Shown: positions 1 through 5,066 of the stretch, piece by piece
Position numbering within the stretch: position 1 is the first letter of the stretch
Layout: each line of letters begins with the position of its first letter
From: Microbacteriaceae bacterium
GTDB lineage: Bacteria; Actinomycetota; Actinomycetes; Actinomycetales; Microbacteriaceae
Length of the DNA: 5,066 nucleotides
Assembly (NCBI GenBank): GCA_012511645.1
Contig: JAAZFP010000018.1
Span: 1 to 5,066, forward strand
Direction: 5' to 3'
Notes under the pieces: model-generated
Databases searched by the model: none
What the model saw: the letters and a program-made list of their open reading frames with translations, nothing else
What the model was told of the DNA's origin: nothing
Position numbers and translations under genes: made by a program

Positions 1-1246
1 CGCCGACGGTGCCGAGCAGCCTGATCGACGACAGGTCATGCCCATCCGGCAGCGTGTCGCCGAACCAGGTCATGAGCGTGCGGATCAGCGTCGGCGCCGT
101 GTAATAGACGGTCACGCCGTAGCGCTCGATGATCTCGAGGTGTCGCTCGCGGGTGGGGGTGTCGGGGGTGCCCTCGAAGATCACTTGCGTGAGCCCGTTT
201 GACAGCGGCCCATAGATCTCATAGGTGTGGGCGGTGACCCAGGCAAGGTCGGCGGTGCACCAGTGCACATCGTCGGGCTTCGCATCGAAGTGCGCCCAGT
301 GGGCCCAACTCGCGTGCGTGAGGTAGCCGCCCGAGGTGTGCACGAGCCCCTTGGGCTTGCCGGTCGTGCCCGATGTGTAAATGATGAAGAGCGGGTGCTC
401 GGCGTCAAACGCCTCGGCCTCGTGCGTGTCGGGCTGCGTGTCAACGACGTCGTGCCACCAGACGTCGCGGCCCTCGGTCCACGGCACCTCGCTGCCGGTT
501 CGGCGCACGACGAGCACATGCTCGAGGTGGGGGAGCCCCTCGGCCGCAACATCGGCGGTCGACTTAACCTCGACGCGCTGGCCGTGGCGGTGCTGGCCGT
601 CGCTTGTCACGAGCAGCTGTGCGCCCGTGGCTTCGAGGCGAAAACGCACCGCGTCAGCCGAGAATCCTCCGAACACGAGCGAGTGCACGGCGCCGATGCG
701 GGCGCAGGCGAGGGTAATCACGACGGTTTCGATGAGCACGGGCAGGTACACCACGACGCGATCCCCGGGCTCGATGCCGAGTGAGAGCAGCCCGTTCGCG
801 GCCTGCGCGACGCGACGCTCAAGATCTGCGTAGGTGACGGCGACGCGGTCGCCCGGCTCACCCTCAAAAAACAGCGCGACCTTCTCGCCGCGACCGGCTG
901 CTACATGCCGATCCACGCAGTTCGCTGCAACGTTGAGCGTGCCGCCCTCAAACCAGGTGGCCTTCGGCACACTGAGTTCGCCGGGCACCCCGGGCTCGCC
1001 ATCGGGGCCAGGTCCGCCCGGCACCGGCGGCTGCCAGGTGTGGGCGGTGTGCCACGGGGTCACCCAGTCGAGGCGACGCGCGGCTGCCTCCCAGAAGGCG
1101 ACCGGGTCGGCGTGTGCGGTTTCGTAGATCGATGCGTCGACGTTGGCCTGCGCCGCAAAGGAGGCCTGCGGAGCAAACGTGCGTGTTTCGCTGAGCCGCG
1201 CCTCGGCCTGCGTGCCCTCGGCGCTGTGCCCATCCGTGTGAGCCAC
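1..1246 (-). CDS. acs: Acetyl-CoA-synthetase-like AMP-forming acyl-CoA ligase (partial, C-terminus beyond window)
   Basis: Cytoplasmic enzyme of the ANL adenylating family. It would convert a short carboxylic acid, ATP and CoA to acyl-CoA, AMP and PPi via an acyl-adenylate. The first 415 residues are present; the family is usually about 650, so the C-terminal domain with the catalytic lysine is outside. Visible Acs hallmarks are WFEGGTLNVAANCVDRHV (98-115), ACARIGAVHSLVFGGFS (180-196), the adenylate P-loop YTSGTTGKPKG (290-300), WCTADLAWVTAHTY (329-342) and YTAPTLIRTLM (382-392). V337 and T338 match the acetate-pocket Val-Thr pair known from Salmonella Acs. The GTG start is chosen because it follows AAGAGGTGG by 5 nt, shares one base with the permease stop (TAGTG), and gives a normal Acs N-terminus; an ATG at 1233 is out of frame. 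Oddities are a Gly/Pro-rich insert (77-91), AWVTAHTY where GWVTGHSY is usual, and RHGQR where R-x-G-K/R is usual. The family call is secure; acetate as the substrate is uncertain. Confidence 0.9.
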   Translation of the reverse strand, partial: MAHTDGHSAEGTQAEARLSETRTFAPQASFAAQANVDASIYETAHADPVAFWEAAARRLDWVTPWHTAHTWQPPVPGGPGPDGEPGVPGELSVPKATWFEGGTLNVAANCVDRHVAAGRGEKVALFFEGEPGDRVAVTYADLERRVAQAANGLLSLGIEPGDRVVVYLPVLIETVVITLACARIGAVHSLVFGGFSADAVRFRLEATGAQLLVTSDGQHRHGQRVEVKSTADVAAEGLPHLEHVLVVRRTGSEVPWTEGRDVWWHDVVDTQPDTHEAEAFDAEHPLFIIYTSGTTGKPKGLVHTSGGYLTHASWAHWAHFDAKPDDVHWCTADLAWVTAHTYEIYGPLSNGLTQVIFEGTPDTPTRERHLEIIERYGVTVYYTAPTLIRTLMTWFGDTLPDGHDLSSIRLLGTVG

Positions 1247-2073
1247 TACATCCACCTCTTCAGCACGGCCTTTTCAAACAGCACCAGGATCGCGTTCGTG
1301 AGGGTGCCGAGCAGTGCGAGCAAGACGATTGCCAGCAGAATGCGGTCAACGCGACCCGTCTGCTGCGAGTCATTCAGCATCCAGCCGAGACCCATCGATG
1401 CGCCGAGCAACTCGGCGGCGACCAAGAAGAGCCAGGCCTGGGCGAGTGCGAGGCGCAGGCCAGACACCACCGACGGCACGACGGCTGGAAGTTGTACGGT
1501 GCGGAAGAGGCTCCATCCTCGAAGACCAAAGGTGCGACCGGCCTCAACGAGCTGCGGATTCACATGCCGCAGGGCGTCGGCGACGGTCGTGTAGACGGGG
1601 AAGAACGCGCCGATCGCGATCAGCGTGATCTTTGACTCTTCGCCAACCTTGAGCCACAGAATGAGCAGCGGCACCCAGGCAAGCGAGGGCACGGCACGAA
1701 TGGCGACGAGGATCGGTGCGAAGAGGGCGGCGCCCACGCGTGAGAGGCCGACGATTGCGGCAAACGCCAGGGCGATGACCGATCCGATCGCAAAGCCGAT
1801 GAACACGCGCTGTACGGAGATCGCGACGTGCAGCCACAGCTCACCGCGCTGGATGAGTTCGGCGCCAGCCTCAACCACTGAGAGGGGGCCGGGCAGGCGG
1901 TAGGGGGGCACCATGCCCGACGCCGTGACCGCCCACCAAGCGATCAGGATAATGAGGGGAACGATGAAGCCGCCAGCGATGCGCACCCAGGTACGCGACC
2001 ACAGGGGCACACGCTGCTGCGTGGCCCCTGTGGTGGCTGTGGCCGAATCGGTCACGACGGTGTGTGTGGTCAC
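1246..2073 (-). CDS. ABC transporter permease, SsuC/TauC type
   Basis: Inner-membrane permease of 275 residues, the normal size for the SsuC/TauC/NrtB group (binding-protein-dependent transport domain, about six membrane segments). Hydrophobic stretches lie near residues 33-50, 91-110, 114-140, 149-166, 207-227 and 245-266. The cytoplasmic EAA loop that docks on the ATPase is clear at 177-196 (EAGRTFGLRGWSLF, then RTVQLP). The first ~25 residues are Thr/Ala-rich and hydrophilic. The GTG start overlaps the stop of the binding-protein gene as GTGA, with a weak AAGG 7 nt upstream. The stop is TAG and shares its G with the GTG of the following acyl-CoA ligase gene. The gene sits between its binding protein and the ligase in one operon. 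It would form a homodimer with two copies of the ATPase encoded upstream. The substrate cannot be inferred from the permease. Confidence 0.93.
   Translation of the reverse strand: MTTHTVVTDSATATTGATQQRVPLWSRTWVRIAGGFIVPLIILIAWWAVTASGMVPPYRLPGPLSVVEAGAELIQRGELWLHVAISVQRVFIGFAIGSVIALAFAAIVGLSRVGAALFAPILVAIRAVPSLAWVPLLILWLKVGEESKITLIAIGAFFPVYTTVADALRHVNPQLVEAGRTFGLRGWSLFRTVQLPAVVPSVVSGLRLALAQAWLFLVAAELLGASMGLGWMLNDSQQTGRVDRILLAIVLLALLGTLTNAILVLFEKAVLKRWM
1252..1260 (-). promoter_or_regulatory. Ribosome binding site of the acs-like gene
   Basis: AAGAGGTGG lies 5 nt before the GTG at 1246, inside the last codons of the permease gene. It decides the GTG start and implies translation coupled to the permease. 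Confidence 0.65.
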
Positions 2074-3101
2074 GCCGTCGCCTTGAGCGCGAAGTCGGCG
2101 AAGATGATCTCAGAGATCGCCTTGTCGAGGGTGGCCTGGCCACCCTGCACGTCGCCAGATTCGGCGATGATCGGCGAGATTGCGGTGAGCACCTCGACCT
2201 GCGCCTCACCGGGCACGCCCGACACGTCCAGGTTTGAACGCTCATTGATCACGAGTCGTGCCACCTCAATGTCGATCGATGCGGCGTCGGCGAGCAGCTG
2301 AGCGGTCTCTTCGGGGTGCTCGAGCGCCCAGACGCGAGCCTGCTCGTAAGCGTCGACCACGACCTGCGCCACGTCGGCGTGGTTCGTGATGAAGTCCTCG
2401 GTCGCGTTCAAGAAGCCGTAAGTGTTGAAGTCAACGTTGCGGTAGATGAGCTGCGCACCCGAATCAACCTCGGCAGCGGCCATGATCGGGTCGAGCCCGG
2501 TCCATGCCTGCACTGAGCCGCCGGCGAGCAGCGACCAGCCGTCGGCGTGCTGCACGTTCTGCACCTCAACATCGTTGATCGAAAGACCCGCGGTGTCGAG
2601 CGCCTGCAGCAGGAAGAAGTAGGGGTCAGTGCCCTTGGTTGCCGCGACCGAGGTGCCGGCGAGCTGCGAGACATCGGTGATGTCGCTGCCCTCGGGCACG
2701 ACGATGGCTGACCACTCAGGCTGCGAGTAGATGTCGATCACCTGGATGGGTGAGCCATTGGCGCGTGCAAAAAGCGCTGCCGAGCCTGCGGTTGAGCCGA
2801 CGTCGATTGAGCCTGAGCGCAGCAGCTCGTTCGCCTTATTGCTGCCTGCCGACTGAATCCATTCGACCTCAACGGTGTCGCCAAGCGCTTCTTCGAGCAG
2901 GCCCTGATCCTTGATCACGAGACTGAGCGGGTTGTAGGTCGCCCAGTCGATCGAGAGCGTAGTCGTTGACCATTCTGCGCCCTCGACGGTCTCGGTGCTG
3001 CCCGATGAGCTGCCTTCGCCCTGCACGCAACCGGCCATGGCGAACGCCATCAGACCTGCGGCTGCGGTTGCCGAGATAAGACGGGTTGTGATGGTACTCA
3101 T
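2070..3101 (-). CDS. ABC transporter substrate-binding lipoprotein, SsuA/NMT1-like
   Basis: Extracytoplasmic solute receptor of 343 residues, tethered to the membrane as a lipoprotein. The N-terminus has Arg7, a hydrophobic stretch and a lipobox-like AMAGC with Cys25. Met at -3 is slightly non-standard. A Ser/Gly-rich linker (about 27-40) follows. The mature part has the two-lobe layout of the SsuA/TauA/NMT1 family: WSTTTLSIDWATYNPLSLVI (44-63), GSNKANELLRSGSIDVGS (about 87-104) and the hinge segment TSVAATKGTDPYFFLLQALD (about 149-168). These families bind alkanesulfonates, taurine, nitrate, nitriles or thiamine-pyrimidine precursors; which one applies here is not readable. The ATG overlaps the ATPase stop as ATGA and is preceded by AAGGAG 5 nt upstream. 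The stop overlaps the permease start as GTGA. The second gene of the importer operon. Confidence 0.92.
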   Translation of the reverse strand: MSTITTRLISATAAAGLMAFAMAGCVQGEGSSSGSTETVEGAEWSTTTLSIDWATYNPLSLVIKDQGLLEEALGDTVEVEWIQSAGSNKANELLRSGSIDVGSTAGSAALFARANGSPIQVIDIYSQPEWSAIVVPEGSDITDVSQLAGTSVAATKGTDPYFFLLQALDTAGLSINDVEVQNVQHADGWSLLAGGSVQAWTGLDPIMAAAEVDSGAQLIYRNVDFNTYGFLNATEDFITNHADVAQVVVDAYEQARVWALEHPEETAQLLADAASIDIEVARLVINERSNLDVSGVPGEAQVEVLTAISPIIAESGDVQGGQATLDKAISEIIFADFALKATA

Positions 3102-4063
3102 GCGTTCTCCTTGGTGGTGAATTTGTGGACTCCGAGACCGTCGAGTAGGCCGGTGCGGAGGTCGGTGAAGGCGCGCGCCCCGCGGTCGCGGGGGCGGGTG
3201 CCTGGTACGGGCACGAGGCGGGCGATTGAGCCGCTCGTGGATCGCTGCGGGGCCTCGGCCTCGAGCGTGAGTTCGGTGGTGCGAGAGGTGCCAGCGGCGC
3301 CGATGCCCGATGATGACCCGAGAGCCAAGACCTTGGCGCGTGGGCGCTCGGGTGTGGCGTCTTCGTCGGTTGGGGCTGCGTGCAGGTTGCGCAGCAAGAG
3401 CACACGATCGGCAAGGTAGAGGGCCTCTTCGACGTCGTGGGTGACGAGGATTACGGTCGTCGGCTGTGCCCGGTGAATGTCGAGCAACAGGTCGTGCATC
3501 TTGAGACGGGTGAGGGCGTCGAGTGCGCCGAATGGCTCGTCGAGCAGGAGCACTCGGGGGCTGCGCGCCAGGGCGCGGGCGAGTGAGGCGCGCTGAGCCA
3601 TGCCGCCCGACACTTCGCGGGGGCGCTGATCTGCGGCGTGCGTGCGGCCCACGAGTTCGAGTAGCTCGGCGACGCGGGCCTTGGCTTCTCGACCCTTGGT
3701 GCCGCGGGGGAGGCCGAGCGCCACGTTCTGGGCGATCGTGCGCCAGGGCAGCAGGCGGGGCTCTTGAAACGCGATTGCGGTGGCATCGTCGTGGCCGTGC
3801 ACGACGCGGTCGTCGAGGGCGATCGTGCCTGCGGTTGGTGCGTCGAGCCCGCCGACGAGGCGCAACAGTGTTGACTTGCCGCAGCCCGAGGGGCCGACGA
3901 TTGCGAGGATCTCGCCGGGGGTGACGTCGAGCGTGACGTCGCGCAGCACCGTGCGTGATCCGTCTTTGGTGGGGAAGGTGCGCTCAACGTCGGTGAGTTG
4001 CACGCGACCAGCCTCACCGCGGGCGGCGGCCTGGTTCACGGAAGGTTCGACGAGTGTTGGCAT
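3098..4063 (-). CDS. ABC transporter ATP-binding protein, SsuB/TauB type, with C-terminal insert
   Basis: Cytoplasmic ATPase powering the importer; 321 residues from the ATG at 4063, longer than the usual 240-270. Motifs in order: Walker A GPSGCGKST (57-65), Q-loop Q100 in AFQEPRLLPW, signature VSGGMAQR (151-158), Walker B VLLLDEPFGALD (171-182, catalytic E176) and H-loop H209 in LVTHDVEEA. EPRLLPW is typical of SsuB/TauB/NrtD. After DRVLLLR (219-225) comes an Ala/Ser/Thr/Pro-rich segment to about residue 287. The familiar family ending then resumes (TRPRDRGARAFTDLR, GLLDGLGVH), so about 45 residues appear inserted. A GTG at 4114 in the same frame would add 17 residues that look unlike the family, so ATG is preferred. 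Neither start has a clear SD, so translation from a short or absent leader is possible. First gene of the operon; its stop overlaps the next start as ATGA. Confidence 0.92.
   Translation of the reverse strand: MPTLVEPSVNQAAARGEAGRVQLTDVERTFPTKDGSRTVLRDVTLDVTPGEILAIVGPSGCGKSTLLRLVGGLDAPTAGTIALDDRVVHGHDDATAIAFQEPRLLPWRTIAQNVALGLPRGTKGREAKARVAELLELVGRTHAADQRPREVSGGMAQRASLARALARSPRVLLLDEPFGALDALTRLKMHDLLLDIHRAQPTTVILVTHDVEEALYLADRVLLLRNLHAAPTDEDATPERPRAKVLALGSSSGIGAAGTSRTTELTLEAEAPQRSTSGSIARLVPVPGTRPRDRGARAFTDLRTGLLDGLGVHKFTTKENA
3107..3112 (-). promoter_or_regulatory. Ribosome binding site of the binding-protein gene
   Basis: AAGGAG, 5 nt before the ATG at 3101, embedded in the last codons of the ATPase gene. 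It is the strongest SD inside the operon, as expected for a binding protein needed in excess over the other subunits. Confidence 0.7.
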
Positions 4064-4158
4064 GAGAACAAGCATGCATGTGCGCGACGTGATCACGAAG
4101 CCGGGCTGTAACACAACGTCGCATTTGTTGAGGCCGAGTGTGCGCAGGGGACAGAACA
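4064..4158 (-). promoter_or_regulatory. Presumed promoter/leader region of the importer operon
   Basis: Between the SDR terminator hairpin and the ATPase ATG there is room only for the operon promoter. It contains a less GC-rich patch (CAACAAATGCGACGTTGTG, 4130-4112), the palindrome at 4088-4097, and a 7-bp inverted repeat GCGACGT/ACGTCGC (4084-4090 with 4116-4122). I could not place convincing -35/-10 boxes or an SD. That a promoter lies here is inferred from the upstream terminator and the downstream operon. Confidence 0.4.
4088..4097. promoter_or_regulatory. Palindrome CGTGATCACG, possible operator
   Basis: Perfect 10-bp palindrome about 25 bp upstream of the ATPase ATG. Its position suits a repressor or activator site for the importer operon. 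A palindrome of this length is expected several times by chance in 5 kb, so only the location supports it. Confidence 0.25.
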
Positions 4159-4178
4159 GGGGGCGCCTGAGCGCCCCC
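4159..4178 (-). terminator. Rho-independent terminator after the SDR gene
   Basis: Perfect 8-bp stem GGGGGCGC / GCGCCCCC around a TCAG tetraloop (minus-strand reading), followed by TGTTCTGT. It starts about 49 nt after the SDR stop. The T tract is interrupted, as is common in GC-rich bacteria. It separates the SDR transcript from the importer operon. On the plus strand no T tract follows, so it is oriented for the SDR. Confidence 0.72.
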
Positions 4179-4226
4179 GATCCTGGTGTGGTGAGTGTTG
4201 CGACTGCCCGCGCAACCGCACCGTCG

Positions 4227-4998
4227 TTAGCGGCTCGTGTAGCCCGCGTCGGCGTGAATGGTTGTACCGGTCACATATGACGACTGCTCTGAGATGAGCC
4301 ACATGCTCGCCTGAGCGATCTCTTCGGCCTGGCCGAAGCGGTTCAAGAGGCTGAGCTGTGGGGCGTAGGTCTCTTCATCGAGCCCGAACTGCTCGAGCGC
4401 GCCGCGCAGCATCGGGGTGTCGATTGCGCCGGGTGCGACTGAGTTCACGCGGATCTGCTCGGGGCCATACTCGAGGGCGGCAACCTTCGTCATGCCGACG
4501 ACGCCGTGCTTTGCAGCAACATAGGCGATGTTGTTGGGTTGCGGGCGGAAGCCGGACACCGATGAGATGTTGACGATCGAGCCGCCACCACCCTGTTTCA
4601 GCATTTGCTGGATCTCGTGCTTCATCGAGAGCGCGACACCCTTCATGTCAACCGACATGAGGCGATCCCAGTAGGCCTCGTCGAACTCGGCAACGGGCTT
4701 GTCGTCGGGGGTGAGCGCGGCGTTGTTGACGGCGCCATCGAGGCGGCCGTACTTCTCCACCGTTGCGGCGACCATGCGCTCGACTGCCGCGCCATCTGAC
4801 ACGTCAACCTTCACGAAGAATGCCTCGCCACCGTTCTTCACAATGTCATCGGCGGCGGACTGGCCCTTCTCTTCGTTGAAGTCGGCGGCCACTACTTTGG
4901 CGCCAGCCTGCGCGAAGAGGCGGGCGGTTGCCTCGCCCGTGCCCATCGCCGCACCGGTGACGATCGTGACTTTGTCTTGCAGAACGGGGAATACACAT
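4227..4998 (-). CDS. Short-chain dehydrogenase/reductase (SDR), apparent +1 frameshift near start
   Basis: Cytoplasmic NAD(P)-dependent oxidoreductase of the classical SDR family, about 256 residues when the start is repaired. The body reads in one frame from 4982 to the TAA at 4227. It includes the cofactor motif TGAAMGTG (T-G-x3-G-x-G), VNNAA, catalytic Ser and Tyr/Lys (S129 in NISSV, Y142 and K146 in YVAAK, counted from the ATG at 4946), VAPGAIDTPM and the ending SSYVTGTTIHADAGY. Asp22 at the end of the second strand favours NAD over NADP. Asp100 replaces the Asn of the classical tetrad, as in many SDRs. The ATG at 4998 has an ideal SD (AAGGAGGG, 8 nt away) but is one base out of frame; skipping one C in CCCC (4989-4986) joins it to the body. 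In the body frame the only upstream candidate is a CTG at 4982 without SD. The ATG at 4946 lies inside the cofactor motif and would delete the first strand. Substrate unknown; it resembles cyclic-alcohol and sugar dehydrogenases. Confidence 0.88.
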
Positions 4999-5006
4999 GT
5001 TGTGTG

Positions 5007-5014
5007 CCCTCCTT
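5007..5014 (-). promoter_or_regulatory. Strong Shine-Dalgarno of the SDR gene
   Basis: AAGGAGGG with an 8-nt spacer to the ATG at 4998. It marks that ATG as the intended start although the downstream SDR frame is shifted by one base. Confidence 0.8.
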
Positions 5015-5029
5015 GAGCGGGGTGTGCTC

Positions 5030-5039
5030 GTCATTTGAC
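5030..5039. promoter_or_regulatory. Inverted repeat GTCA-TT-TGAC, possible operator
   Basis: Perfect 4-2-4 inverted repeat lying just downstream of the -10-like hexamers, where a repressor could block SDR transcription. It is short and could be chance. On the plus strand its right arm is part of a TTGACA at 5035-5040, the consensus -35, which could serve a divergent gene outside the window. Confidence 0.25.
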
Positions 5040-5041
5040 AC

Positions 5042-5052
5042 TATCTAATCTA
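5042..5052 (-). promoter_or_regulatory. -10-like elements of the SDR promoter
   Basis: In an AT-rich patch, the minus strand carries a tandem TAGAT repeat giving TAGATT (5052-5047) and TAGATA (5047-5042), both fitting the actinobacterial TAnnnT pattern. The matching -35 would lie beyond the window edge, so the promoter cannot be confirmed. Confidence 0.4.
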
Positions 5053-5066
5053 CACTTGTTGATTAA

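Noticed and set aside
227..1594. Long plus-strand open frames (for example 227-784 and 905-1594)
   Set aside because: They lie opposite the acyl-CoA ligase and permease genes, show no domain resemblance, and are typical antisense frames in GC-rich DNA.
4063..4114. GTG at 4114 as the ATPase start (338 residues)
   Set aside because: The extra 17 residues look unlike the family, have no SD, and would occupy most of the only space available for the operon promoter. It cannot be fully excluded.
4105..4116. GTTAC motif (TGTAACAC on plus) as a GlnR-type nitrogen-control site
   Set aside because: Only one half-site matches; no second half at the expected spacing, so it does not support nitrogen regulation.
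4159..4178. The GC-rich hairpin as a riboswitch or attenuator for the importer operon
   Set aside because: It is a simple stem-tetraloop close behind the SDR stop with a T-rich tail, best explained as a terminator; I see no conserved aptamer-like elements.
4846..5034. Separate small gene starting at ATG 5034 or 4998
   Set aside because: Its Arg/His-rich product is the out-of-frame shadow of the SDR; the good SD at 5007-5014 is better explained as the SDR's own with a one-base frame break.

Overview
This is a compact, GC-rich stretch of bacterial chromosome. The GC-rich codon use, GTG starts, SD-led translational coupling and protein styles point to an actinobacterium; a Microbacteriaceae-like host is my guess, not a demonstrated fact. 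All five protein genes read leftwards (minus strand), so the window is described here from right to left.

Right edge (about 4999-5066): an AT-rich segment with TAGATT/TAGATA -10-like hexamers, a small inverted repeat and a strong Shine-Dalgarno. It leads into a classical short-chain dehydrogenase/reductase (SDR) ending at 4227. The well-placed ATG of this gene (4998) is out of frame with the SDR body; the frame changes at a run of four C, so the gene carries an apparent +1 frameshift in its first codons. A GC-rich hairpin with a T-rich tail at 4178-4159 looks like a terminator for this unit.

Middle (4063 to 1246): a three-gene ABC importer of the SsuABC/TauABC/nitrate-type family, in the order ATPase, lipoprotein substrate-binding protein, inner-membrane permease. 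Stop and start codons overlap at each junction (ATGA, then GTGA), so the genes form one translationally coupled operon. The ATPase has an extra low-complexity segment of about 45 residues near its C-terminus.

Left (1246 to the window edge): an AMP-forming acetyl-CoA-synthetase-like enzyme. Its GTG start overlaps the permease stop by one base (TAGTG), and its C-terminal third lies outside the window. It has a Gly/Pro-rich collagen-like insert near its N-terminus and departures from the usual Acs motifs, so it may not be the housekeeping acetate enzyme.

Together: the importer would bring a small organic anion (sulfonate-, nitrile- or carboxylate-like; the substrate cannot be read from sequence) into the cell, and the co-translated acyl-CoA synthetase would activate an acid that is either the cargo or a product of it. 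The separately transcribed SDR may carry out a redox step in the same pathway. I see no mobile elements, CRISPR arrays, RNA genes or phage genes. The most unusual features are the SDR frameshift, the importer-ligase coupling and the two unusual protein inserts; none amounts to a clearly new system on this evidence.
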